51,659 nucleotides of DNA, taken from the IMG/VR virus record IMGVR_UViG_3300050821_014022, positions 1 to 51,659 of that record. One strand, 5' to 3'. The position numbers were made by a program, and so were the translations under genes. The DNA is from a virus. The notes beneath the pieces are model-generated. The model saw nothing but the letters and a program-made list of their open reading frames with translations. It was not told where the DNA came from and ran no database searches. The stretch's first letter is position 1. Each line of letters opens with the position of its first letter. Positions 29,901 to 38,700 of this stretch are shown in pieces.

Positions 29901-30680
29901 CTGACCGACCGGGATGTTCATCCCGGTATCGCCACCGCCGGGGTCGGTGAAGATGCCATCGCCGTTGGCATCCTCGTAGATGAACTTGATGCGGCATCCG
30001 CCGAAGTGATTCATACCCGGCGGCACCGGAGTCGCTGGATCGGGTGGTGTGTAACTCAGTATGAGGGAATATTTCGGGTCGACCCGGTTGTAGTCCGTGT
30101 TCACTTCAACTTTGACGTCAGTGACCAGGAACGCCCATTCCTGTCCGCTCTCCCCGGAGCCGCGGCCAATGGGAATGTTGACGAGGATGTTCGGCGTGGG
30201 ATTCGGATCGGTAGCGCGAACGAGATGCGGATGCGAGTAAGGTCCGTAGGATGCGAGGTAGATTCGTACGTTACGTGCGGTCTTGTAGGTCTGACCGTTT
30301 GTGGTGCCCATCGTGCTATCGAGGAACACGGTAGCTGGGGACTTCGTAACCTCATTGACCGGGATGGGCGCATGGTCGCCGCTCATCTGATTCGTCGTGC
30401 CATCCATCGTGACCGAAGTGCCGTCCATCGGACCATTCGCAGCGCTACTGATATCCGGGTCCTCCAGGTAGACCTGGACGCCGAGGAAATTCTGCGGGGT
30501 CGCGCTGGCATCGGGAAGCCACGCTACATCCACTTCCACTTTATGGTCGGAGCGAAAGACGACATCAGGGGAAGGCAGGATACTCACGTCGGGCGCAGGT
30601 ACGCCGCCACCGCCACCGCCTCCTCCTCCGGTTGCGCTCCCCTTGTCGTAGATCCAGGTTCCTATAGTCGTCGTAGCCAT
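26982..30680 (-). CDS. Large tail fibre/receptor-binding protein
   Basis: This 1232-residue protein starts MATTTIGTWIYDKG, then a run of nine glycines. The N-terminal half looks like several beta-sandwich domains. A central part contains AGLTADNIEANNIYVGKTL, typical of tail tip proteins. The C-terminus has repeating FRGxGVxxxxGIxCG units that suggest a cysteine-containing beta-helix. GQTPWxxxINxxxxxLxNxGSI is shared with the S74 fibre. The ATG at 30680 is two bases after the hub gene stop. Likely host recognition. Confidence 0.72.
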   Translation of the reverse strand: MATTTIGTWIYDKGSATGGGGGGGGGVPAPDVSILPSPDVVFRSDHKVEVDVAWLPDASATPQNFLGVQVYLEDPDISSAANGPMDGTSVTMDGTTNQMSGDHAPIPVNEVTKSPATVFLDSTMGTTNGQTYKTARNVRIYLASYGPYSHPHLVRATDPNPTPNILVNIPIGRGSGESGQEWAFLVTDVKVEVNTDYNRVDPKYSLILSYTPPDPATPVPPGMNHFGGCRIKFIYEDANGDGIFTDPGGGDTGMNIPVGQASGFKSDDYPPNPAGGKFRVYFCSEDDSQPLGHHVNSLIEGTTPFAYAIVPPVPQTPNVSNFTISGQKISWLVDGSMIAEALFSWDLGDALGNVRYAGVILYLVKVTGAGTNLTTFPQDLTGKLSNKATDYPMDISAIPKTPEVWTIAAISYDNNGHLADGQDPKNYGLPIFTSPTVTWTVGPPTPGSDGSGTEFAPLVTVNPGVSVTPTESISADGVGLVSFAIGSPTQPAWTNPDDTQFGNVQVGMAINHDATHLTYWNVPVNNQYFTTPAMPSFGNFGQGVPVDFYLVSDDPQGHKNKLRYSVTPVINYTYTPKPGAIIPARSGWFDDKQFSWVDGAGLTADNIEANNIYVGKTLVVGGSNDTSFAGQANGQIAVKNSSGQLRAWMGEQQPNQGMSGPPLWGAWFGQAWIGGTSPLDAPLWVDNQGIIQVGGIAARQNSRYPYISVRDQTGLEMGRIGASLNVPSGSIGDNTGSSPPPQLTAGAWFTQLAVGGRDLSNWNILIVPDQTGAHPNGSTFQMRNISVLTIDYLPQVLVQPYNNHYTLEFGSSEWVTVGPASWQFPGIHIYEVDSAQVGAYYLNRGLVLTGSAGQGKQVKASLVTYNGDASGRDTPQDYFWGELAMYSPGSNARTVYLASGGQSGQNSPVFILLDVSQNLLFEVDPNGHTYIKGVLQGAPIGGNAQPVNAFAYSVNGYGQVIGADGSWKGKAITAGGGQTPWATPINGNQQPLTNAGSISANQFTMNSGVVVVDTNGAFRGVGVDVGNGGITCGAITTFGAGAHPNTTNGIDTQTINCNGNIAANGIITARDHYEGGQFRGAGVSVPGYGIGCGYLNLNSGNIDGVGTLNAGQCVVNNYQIQNRGVVINSAAQFVGNGISMSAGITCGSLQVTNGPITCGTCGVNGPVTCTQVIIGTTQRIDVNGIYRGGLQGTDHVYGGDFGVSFVAAGLPHGGFYDRDGVYHRVEGGIICS

Positions 30681-30682
30681 AT

Positions 30683-33600
30683 CTAACCTGCCGTGATCCT
30701 CACTGTCTCCATTGGCGCCAGCGTAATCGATGTGTTGCCATCGAACAGAAATTCCCCGTCGGCGGCGAGGATGATGGCGTTGTTCGGTCCATTGTCGTTG
30801 CTCACGTAGAGCGTGCGCCCGTTGTAATCGGCAAGCGGAAGCAGGTCGATACTCACATCGTTTGCGGAGGTGTCTGCACGGATGGTCTGGTCGGTTGGGT
30901 TCACCGTCCAAGGACCGCTTGTCGTGGGATCGAGCTTTTCTGGTCCTACCATCCGTACCAGCGGAGGCTGCGCGTAGATGAATATTTCCCGCATCGGCGC
31001 GACCAGTTCGTCGCTGTACCGACCCTGATCGTCCACCAGGAACCCGGCAACCAGCGCTACCTCGTTACGGAGGTTTTCCACGCGCATCCGAATCTCCACG
31101 CGGGTCCCTTCCGTTTGCACATTGAGATCACTCGACTCAGTCTGGTAAATCCAGTCCGCGGCCTCAACGATAATTACCGACGTGGCATCCGGCTGCGTGT
31201 CCCAGTTCGGAGTCACAGTGACCTTGGTGGCGTCGTTGTCAACGATGTACCTGTACTGGCCCGCGCCTGTCCCGAACAGGATGCGGCAGATCCTGCCGAT
31301 CTCCTCGCTGGGTCGCAGGCCGGGTGAATTGAAGTCATGCCGTGCGACAGAGTTGTCCCACATGGGATCAGTCACGCTGTTCGCCGTCGCACTAATGCCG
31401 AATGAACGGACGATCAAGACGTCTCCCACCTGTACCGAATCGGCAGGATCGGGACGCACACAATCCGGCGTGACAGTGAAGGTTCCGCTAGCGCTATCGA
31501 AATCGGTTACCGTGAAGTTCCAGAGCGGAGCGCTGCCATCGGAGAGATCGGCAAGTGCGGAAAGTATTCGCCCAGGAGGGCCAGCCCAATTGTCCGTGCT
31601 GCCAGAGAACTCGTTGCATTGGATCTGATTGGGCGCAGTCACTCCGGTCACGCTCACGCCGGCCACGCCGCTATGCCAGACGTGTTTCGCTGCAATGGCG
31701 ACCTTTCTCGCAGCCGCTTCCGGCATCCCTTCGGTCATGGGATGGATCGGCCCCAGAAAATCCACCGTGGGCTGGATGTTGGTGCCACTCGATTGCAGCC
31801 CGATGGTGCGGCGGTCGTTCCCCGCCCAGAGATCCCACGCCTGGTCCGCATCCGGCGAATTGGAAACGGTCAGGGTTACCTTTCGGTTGGTGACGCCTGC
31901 GGGAATCCAGAGCCCGACGAGATTGGACGGGGCCAGCGGCTGGCCGCTGAGAATGCGCTGCGTGACCGCGAGGTAGATCGTCATCGGGCCGTTGAGCGCA
32001 CCGCCCGCGGCCAGCACTGCCTCAAGGATGCGCGGTTGCTGACCGACCGCGAACTGGTTGATGCACATCTCGCCTGCTACCCAGACCGCTGCTTCCCACG
32101 TCCCGTCGCGGGCGATCTTGTAGTCCTGCCAGACATCGAAGGTGCGCTGTAACGGGTCGGTGTAGAGCGGGTCGCCGGCTACCGGGCCGAGTTCGTTCGG
32201 CATCCAGGTGAGCCCGTTGATCGAGGGAAGCTGTTCGGGGATGATCGGCGCTGCGGGACCGTCCGCGGGTTTCGGACCCGAGTCCAGCGCGTACATGCTA
32301 TCGGTCGTGGCCGTGCATTGAATGTCGATGGAGAAATCGGGATTCAGCACCCACGACTGCACGCGCCCTTCGCAGTAGCCGCCGGGCAGACTCGCATGGT
32401 TCATGCCCACGATATCGCCCGCCATGATCTGTAGCGCCAATAGCGTGGTGCGGAAGCTGAAGTTCCGGGCATTGCGCTGTTCCGTGGGACCAACGCCGCC
32501 GATCTCCTCGCGCAGACGCGTGGTGACGATCCGGGCGCACTGGCTCTTGTTGGACACGCCGACGAACGACATCGTGTTCTGCGTGTATTGCGGGCTGTCG
32601 CCGTTGCCGGCGAACGTGGCGGCATCCATGTCGTAGATGCCTACGGTGTTGAGCGCCCAGTTGAATTCCTCGTCGCCGAACTGCCCGAGCAGCCAATTGA
32701 ACTGCGGGTTGAGCGGTGCCGCGGTCAGGCTCTTGTAGAGGATCGAATCGCGTGTGAACTGATAGGCCGATGGAGCCCCGGAATGGTAGCGAATGCCGAT
32801 CCAGAGTTTCCCATTGACGAAGGTATAGTAACCCAAGGCGCAGTTGAGGATCTCCTGCAACCAGTCCTTCAATGGCTTCTTTTCCTTGAGCACGCCGCGG
32901 AACGGAAACTGCCGCTCGTTGACGGTCGGCACGATCATGCTGGGCACTTGCAGATCGCAGATATTTGCCGCCGCAATCGCCTGCTGCACATCGAAGTACT
33001 TCTCCATCTCTGCCGGCGAGACGGTGGCTGCACGTGGCTGATCAATGCGCAAGCCGAGGGCACGCAGGTAGACGTTCACGGCGACCCAGACAGTATTGGA
33101 CAAGCCCGGCGTGAAAACCCGCGTACCTGGTGCCGTCCAGGTCCAGCCGCCGATGCCCTGATCGACGGTCACGCTCATGGCGCGATCGCTGACTGCGGAA
33201 AGTTGGAGCCCGGCGGCGTCAGTGCGTCTGATCTCCGCAAACGCGAGTCCCCCGGCATAGCTCGATCCTGCGGGCACTCCAGTCCACGGCGACTGATCCA
33301 ACCCGAAGAAGTCGCTATCGGCCGCTGGATCATTGCCGACGATGCCGCGCCAGCCGCCGTTGCGCAACGGATCATGCGGTGGCTGGCCGTCGAGCGTATG
33401 CCGCAGCAGGTTGAGGTCGTACTTCCCGATGGGGCCTTCGCCAACGATGCCCAGCGCAGAGTAGAATTCGCTTTCGTCACGGCCGGCGGCGACGTCGCAG
33501 GTAACCAGCATCGCCTCGTCGGTGTAGACCTCTTGCACTGCCCGGTCGTAGACCGAATCGTCGGCGATCGACACGCTGGTGAATTGGCTGCGGCCGAAGC

Positions 33601-34648
33601 CCAGCACGCCAGTGGAATTGTCTTTGATTCTGACGCTCTGTGGCAGCGCCACGACGCCGCCGAAGCTCTTGGGCACGCCGCGGGCCACGCACGCATCGTA
33701 GTCCTTCGGGCAATCGGGGAAGCCATTGCTGGCGCTCGCCGGACAGAAGCGGCCCCGATAGACCTTCCAGCACGTGCGCGACAATTGCCGCGTCGGATAC
33801 GCCAGGCCGAGTTGGAACACACCGTCGGACGCGGGCAGAACGAATTTGCCGTCGCTGGTTGTTGTCCACGGCCGCGCATACCCGCCCCACAGTTGGATCA
33901 GGTAATTCGAATTCACGTGGAACAGCGAAAACTGAATGCCGGCGCGGAGCATGTTCACCGCGTTGACCAGCTTCGTCCAGACGTCGTCCGCATTGCCAAA
34001 CGTGAATTGCGCGGAGTCGCTGGCTTCTCCGATCGTCTGCGAGATGCCGTTCCAGTCGAGCAGCCGCGGCAGGTAGAGCGTGCCGTTGACGGTACAGCGC
34101 TGGTTGCTGAGATACATCGGCGCCGAGCCGTCTCGCGGCGTGATGGTGATCAGCGGGATCATGCGTTGCACCTGGCCCTGGAGCGCAGTAGTCAGCGCAG
34201 AGTCAGGAAAGCGCACGACCGTAGCCGTGCTGGTGTAGGACGGCACCACGGTCGGCACCTCAAGCAGGGTCACGCCGGGATCACTGGTGAGCATGCCGAC
34301 GAGGTGCGGAAAGGCAAGGTTCGGGTTCTCGTACCGGGCGGTGACAGTGATATTGCCGCCGGGTGTCGCGTGCGTGTACGGGAATTGCGCATACGATGCC
34401 TGCGCCTGTTCGAAGTGCGACTTGAGGTCGTCGTACTCGTTGCAACTCAGATGGTCCTTGACGATGCGAAACCGCCGGGTGCCGCTGCCCAACAAATATC
34501 TCTGCTCCGTCTTCAACCCCGGCTGGTCAAAGGAATGGATGGCAATCGGCGGCGTGTAATCAATACCCGAGCCGAACATGCCCTGAATCGGGAACGCGGA
34601 AATCGTCGGCGGATCTGGCACGACGATGGCGCCCAGGTTATCCGACAT
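30683..34648 (-). CDS. Tail tip hub, gpL/gpJ-like fusion
   Basis: This 1321-residue protein seems to merge lambda-type tail tip components. Residues ~150-340 resemble gpL, including four cysteines (C293, C302, C313, C320) around CPASASNGFPDCPKDYDAC and a following FGG; lambda gpL binds an iron-sulfur cluster at such residues. The rest resembles a gpJ-like hub (for example PLKDWLQEILNCALGYYTFV). No separate L, K, I or J gene is present, consistent with fusion. Domain limits are approximate. Confidence 0.68.
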   Translation of the reverse strand: MSDNLGAIVVPDPPTISAFPIQGMFGSGIDYTPPIAIHSFDQPGLKTEQRYLLGSGTRRFRIVKDHLSCNEYDDLKSHFEQAQASYAQFPYTHATPGGNITVTARYENPNLAFPHLVGMLTSDPGVTLLEVPTVVPSYTSTATVVRFPDSALTTALQGQVQRMIPLITITPRDGSAPMYLSNQRCTVNGTLYLPRLLDWNGISQTIGEASDSAQFTFGNADDVWTKLVNAVNMLRAGIQFSLFHVNSNYLIQLWGGYARPWTTTSDGKFVLPASDGVFQLGLAYPTRQLSRTCWKVYRGRFCPASASNGFPDCPKDYDACVARGVPKSFGGVVALPQSVRIKDNSTGVLGFGRSQFTSVSIADDSVYDRAVQEVYTDEAMLVTCDVAAGRDESEFYSALGIVGEGPIGKYDLNLLRHTLDGQPPHDPLRNGGWRGIVGNDPAADSDFFGLDQSPWTGVPAGSSYAGGLAFAEIRRTDAAGLQLSAVSDRAMSVTVDQGIGGWTWTAPGTRVFTPGLSNTVWVAVNVYLRALGLRIDQPRAATVSPAEMEKYFDVQQAIAAANICDLQVPSMIVPTVNERQFPFRGVLKEKKPLKDWLQEILNCALGYYTFVNGKLWIGIRYHSGAPSAYQFTRDSILYKSLTAAPLNPQFNWLLGQFGDEEFNWALNTVGIYDMDAATFAGNGDSPQYTQNTMSFVGVSNKSQCARIVTTRLREEIGGVGPTEQRNARNFSFRTTLLALQIMAGDIVGMNHASLPGGYCEGRVQSWVLNPDFSIDIQCTATTDSMYALDSGPKPADGPAAPIIPEQLPSINGLTWMPNELGPVAGDPLYTDPLQRTFDVWQDYKIARDGTWEAAVWVAGEMCINQFAVGQQPRILEAVLAAGGALNGPMTIYLAVTQRILSGQPLAPSNLVGLWIPAGVTNRKVTLTVSNSPDADQAWDLWAGNDRRTIGLQSSGTNIQPTVDFLGPIHPMTEGMPEAAARKVAIAAKHVWHSGVAGVSVTGVTAPNQIQCNEFSGSTDNWAGPPGRILSALADLSDGSAPLWNFTVTDFDSASGTFTVTPDCVRPDPADSVQVGDVLIVRSFGISATANSVTDPMWDNSVARHDFNSPGLRPSEEIGRICRILFGTGAGQYRYIVDNDATKVTVTPNWDTQPDATSVIIVEAADWIYQTESSDLNVQTEGTRVEIRMRVENLRNEVALVAGFLVDDQGRYSDELVAPMREIFIYAQPPLVRMVGPEKLDPTTSGPWTVNPTDQTIRADTSANDVSIDLLPLADYNGRTLYVSNDNGPNNAIILAADGEFLFDGNTSITLAPMETVRITAG

Positions 34649-34650
34649 CG

Positions 34651-35103
34651 TCAGGCCACCTCGCGCAGGCCCAGCGAAGCCTCAGAGCGGCCCATCATCG
34701 TGGTGTCGCTCCACGACCCGTCGAAGACCACGATGTATCTGCCCGAGGGTTGGTTGCCGCTGGCGTCCCACGTCCATGGCGGCACCGTCTCGCGCAAGTT
34801 ATAAAAATAAAACGCGTCGGTCGGATGGGAAGAATAAAACTGCCAGAGAGCCGCGTATTGCGCGGCCGTCACTTTGCGGGTCATGCGGAAGAAGTGCCGC
34901 ACGTTGAGAGCCAGCGCGGCCCGGTCGCTGGAGCCGTCGGGATAGGAATTGACGTTCGCTTCCAGGCGCAGTTCCTCCTGGAAGGCCGAGCAGAGGCCGT
35001 AGGGCATCACTCCGACGGGCGCCGCGGGATTCAGGTTACCCGGCAATAGCACCTCCGATGGGTGAAATAACGACGATTTCACCCCGACCCGTCCCAGTAC
35101 CAT
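34651..35103 (-). CDS. Minor tail protein, gpM-like
   Basis: The 150-residue protein contains RMTRKVTAAQYAALWQFYSS, then DAFYFYNLRETVPPW and GRYIVVFDGSWSD, a pattern of gpM or DUF2460-like tail tip proteins. Its place just before the hub gene fits lambda order. The ATG at 35103 has no clear ribosome-binding site and shares a CATG with the rightward gene, so an internal start is possible. One of the small tip proteins that join the tail tube to the hub. Confidence 0.58.
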   Translation of the reverse strand: MVLGRVGVKSSLFHPSEVLLPGNLNPAAPVGVMPYGLCSAFQEELRLEANVNSYPDGSSDRAALALNVRHFFRMTRKVTAAQYAALWQFYSSHPTDAFYFYNLRETVPPWTWDASGNQPSGRYIVVFDGSWSDTTMMGRSEASLGLREVA

Positions 35104-35743
35104 GGACAAGATGATCCGAAACCAACTTGCGTTCAACGCTCAGTTCCATGACGAGGTCCTCAAGAAGGCTCCCCGGCGCCTGATGCTGCTGCTGGTTGGC
35201 TTCGCGATTCTGTATACGGCTGCTGTTCTGATCGGCGGGGGATCGCCCGATAAACCGACTGATCCGGCCAACTTTCTTGCGGAACTAGATCGACTGCGCT
35301 GGAGAATGAGTAAGTCGGAAGTCGAGAAAATCATAGGCCCTCTGCACCCGTCCCCCAAATTCCATTTCGAGTTCGATTCCTCCATTAACACTTGCGGCGC
35401 GGTTTGGGCACTGAACGTCTTCTTCGACAAGCATGGGAAAGACAATATCGGCTTGGACAGACTACAGATCATTGCAGATGGGCCCAATGCTGAAAGCTGT
35501 GCCCGCTGCATGGAAAAACAATTACGAGCGGCGTATGGAAAGCCCGAAGATGATAGAAAACTTCTTGCCGATTTTGAGAAAGTATTTGGGCCGCAAGTGA
35601 ATCCCGGCGTCACTTTGTCCTTCACTAAAGGGAAGGACAAGATGGAGTTCGACACCATTCCAGGGCAGAGCGTTCGTGTATGGCGACAATTTCGGCACTT
35701 CCCCCTCATCGCGTCACCGTCAAAGGTTCCATCAAGGCGCTAG
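35102..35743 (+). CDS. Moron: N-terminally anchored hypothetical protein
   Basis: The 213-residue protein has one TM segment near the N-terminus (LMLLLVGFAILYTAAVLIGG), then a soluble domain with LRWRMSKSEVEKIIGPLHPS and NTCGAVWALNVFFDKHGK. This is the only rightward gene in 29 kb of leftward structural genes. Its 3' end overlaps the tape measure stop by 38 bases. Such insertions are often expressed in lysogens and alter the host surface. Domain unrecognised. Confidence 0.6.
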   Translation: MDKMIRNQLAFNAQFHDEVLKKAPRRLMLLLVGFAILYTAAVLIGGGSPDKPTDPANFLAELDRLRWRMSKSEVEKIIGPLHPSPKFHFEFDSSINTCGAVWALNVFFDKHGKDNIGLDRLQIIADGPNAESCARCMEKQLRAAYGKPEDDRKLLADFEKVFGPQVNPGVTLSFTKGKDKMEFDTIPGQSVRVWRQFRHFPLIASPSKVPSRR

Positions 35744-38700
35744 CCTGCGTCGTGCGGCTGGTTCCGCTGCGTGCGGATGCGGTGTTCGCTGCCGCGACTG
35801 ACCCAGGATTGTCTCCCATCACCTTCACCACTTGACCAGCCAGCAGATTGCTGGCCTGCTGCGGATTCAGTTGCATGTAAACCGCGGGATTCGTGAACAA
35901 CGCATTCGACAGTTGCGTAGTCGTGGTGCCTACGTACGGGTTACTGATCAGCTGCCCGCCCGAATAGACAGGCTGCACCTGTAGTCCTCCCGCCTGCGAT
36001 TGGGCGAAGCTTGCCGCATACATCGGTCGCGGCAACCCGGCCTGACTCTGGCCCGTGCTCAGGGCATAGAGGCGCACGATATCCTGCACGTCCTGCGAAT
36101 AAACTCCGATGCTGAGATTGCCGCCGTACTTCTGCGTGATCAGATCGGCAATCTGTTTGCGGATCGGCTGGCTGGCAATATCGACACCGTAGACCCGCTT
36201 GACTTCGCTGCGGATGCGCTCCTCCAAGGTGGGGCTCAACAGCCGGATCACCCCGGCGATCGCTCCCACGCCCGCGCCAATTGCCGCGCCCGCCAGCGTG
36301 CCCAGGCCGGGGAAGACCGCAGTGCCCAGCGCAGCGCCTGCCAGCGCACCGCCGCCGACGCTCATGCCAAGTCCTAGCACGCCGCCACGCTGGAGCCCTG
36401 CGGCGGCAACACCCACGCCCAGCCCGAGCGCGGCCCCTGCTGCCGCACTGCCTGCCGCCCCCAGATCCCCGGCATTGAACAGGTCGGGGAACATGCGGGC
36501 TGCGCTCAACCCGGCCAGCGTCGTGCCGGCAATGGTCTGTGCGCGACCGCCAGGCGTGTTGCGTGCGATTCCCGAGAGCGCGAGGGCGCCGCCTATCGAC
36601 AGGCCGACCTGCGCGGCCCCTTGCGATTGCAGGATGGCACCCAGCTTTTGCGTAGCGCTTGCGCTAGCCCATGGCACGGTCGTGCCTGCTCCGGTCATGA
36701 CGGGTTGTCCGATGCCGAACAGCTTCCCGATATTGGCGCGTGCCTGGACAGTTGCTGCCGTCGGCAGTTGCGCTCCGAATGACCCGCCGCCCGTTGCCGC
36801 CGCCAGAAGACCGGGATCGGGCTGATAGACTCCCGTCACCGGGGGCATGCCGAATCCGCCCGCGGACGCCACCGTACCCGTCGCGGCGGTCGCGCTGGTG
36901 ACGGCAGCGCCCGACATGGATGCCCCTCCCAACTGAATGGCCGTCTGGGCGCCCTGCACCGTCTGTGCTGCCGCCTGGACCGCTCCCGGATTCACAATGC
37001 CGCCGCCGGCCGTCGAGACGATAGCCCCAGCGGCAGCGGTCAGCGCCGACGCCGAATTCACCAGCAGGCCCGCCGCCGTGCTCAGGTCGTCTCCAGCGAC
37101 GGTCAGCAACTTGAAGTTGCTTTCAATCTGCGGCCCCAGCGGCTGCAACTCCGGGCGCGGCCCGGCCCCTTCGAATTTCGGCTCATTGCCGAAGAACCGC
37201 CGCACGCCGCCGGGGAAGGTCACCCCCTTGCCCGTGATGGACTGCGTCAGGTCGGCGGCAACGTGCGAACTGATCTGCTCTTTAATCGCGCCCATGACCG
37301 CGGTTTTGGCGGCAGTGCTGATCGCTTCCCACATGGACTTGCCCTTCCCGGTCAGCGCATCGAACACCTTCTCCACGGTCGATTTCATCCCCTCATATAC
37401 TTTTTTCTGCTCCTCGATGATCGTCTCGTTGGTCGTGCGCCACGCTTCCAGGCGGTCCATCTGGATCTGCGCCCCGGCTTCGCGCTCGATCTGGACCTGC
37501 GTGCGTGCCAGTTTGCGAGCCTCTTCCTCGACGCCCGCGGCGAAGTCGGCATGGGCATTCTTATAGGCATCGAAGGCTTCCTGCGCGGCGGTCAATTGCG
37601 CACGGCGCGTGAGAGCGATCTGCTGCTCCTGCTCGTCCTCGATGTCGCGGATTTGCTGCACCTTTTCTGTCAGCGTCTGTTTGAGGTCCGCACGCATGTA
37701 CGCGATGGTCAGTTGCGACGTCTTCTGGATCATGTCCAGTTCGTCAGCCAACCTCTCATCCCGGTACTGCTGCTCCATCTCCAGCCGAAGACGGTTGAGA
37801 TCGCGCTGCGCTTGCAGGTCGTGCTCCATGATTGCTTCAGTGGCCTTGTTGGCGATGCCGATCCGCTCTGTCTGCGCAGTCTTATACAACCGCGCCACGT
37901 TGTCGTTGATGACCTGCTGCGACTGGTGTATTGCCGCGCCCGTGTCTCTGGCCCCCTTGACATCGAGTTCCACTTGCTCGTTGATGCGCTGGATCTGGAG
38001 CCGGCGGTCCTCCTCAAGTTCCTCGCGGTGCGCCTGCGCCTTGATCGCGGCCAGTCGGGCCTGCCCGGCGAAGGTGGAGTCGGGCACCACTTCGGCCGCA
38101 GCAATCGCTACCTGGCGGTGCAGCCGCGTCAGGTCCTCCGCGTTTTTGAGAGCGGTCTTCTTCGCGTCCTCCTCGCGCTTTTTGATTTCGGTATCGATAT
38201 CTTTGGCAATGGCCTTGCGGTAATTGCGGAGCGCATCTTCGTAGCCCTTGGCCTTGATGATGTACTCCTTGTAGGTTTCACCGAGCGCCTCGATTCCCTG
38301 CTGGCCCTCTTTCAGGTTTTTCTGCTGCGCCTGTAGGAGAGTGTTCTGGCTCTCCTCCAGCACGCGTTTGTGCTCTTCAGTATCCGTGGAAAGCGCGCCG
38401 GGTTTGCCGGCTTTCAGCGGATCGATTAACCCTACGATCTTTTTTGTTGCTTCGTATGCTTCTGAGGCTTTCTTCGCCACCCACTCCCAGGCTCCGCCGA
38501 TCCATTTCACTATTTTGCTGCCAAATTCCGGCCATATAGTGCTGGCGGCCCAATATGCCAGCACCGTGATTACGGCTACGATGGCCAGCAGTTCGGCTTC
38601 CTCGATGCCTATGGCGACTGCTGCTGCGGTTGTGGCGGCGGCAGCCAACTCCTGAGCAACGGCGAATGCTTTAACGACGCCGGCCGCGACTGTATAGGCC

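Noticed and set aside
32588-34804. A 738-codon rightward open frame
   Set aside because: It lies wholly antisense to the well-supported tail hub gene, has the Arg/Asp/His-rich composition of a GC-rich shadow frame, and no domain.
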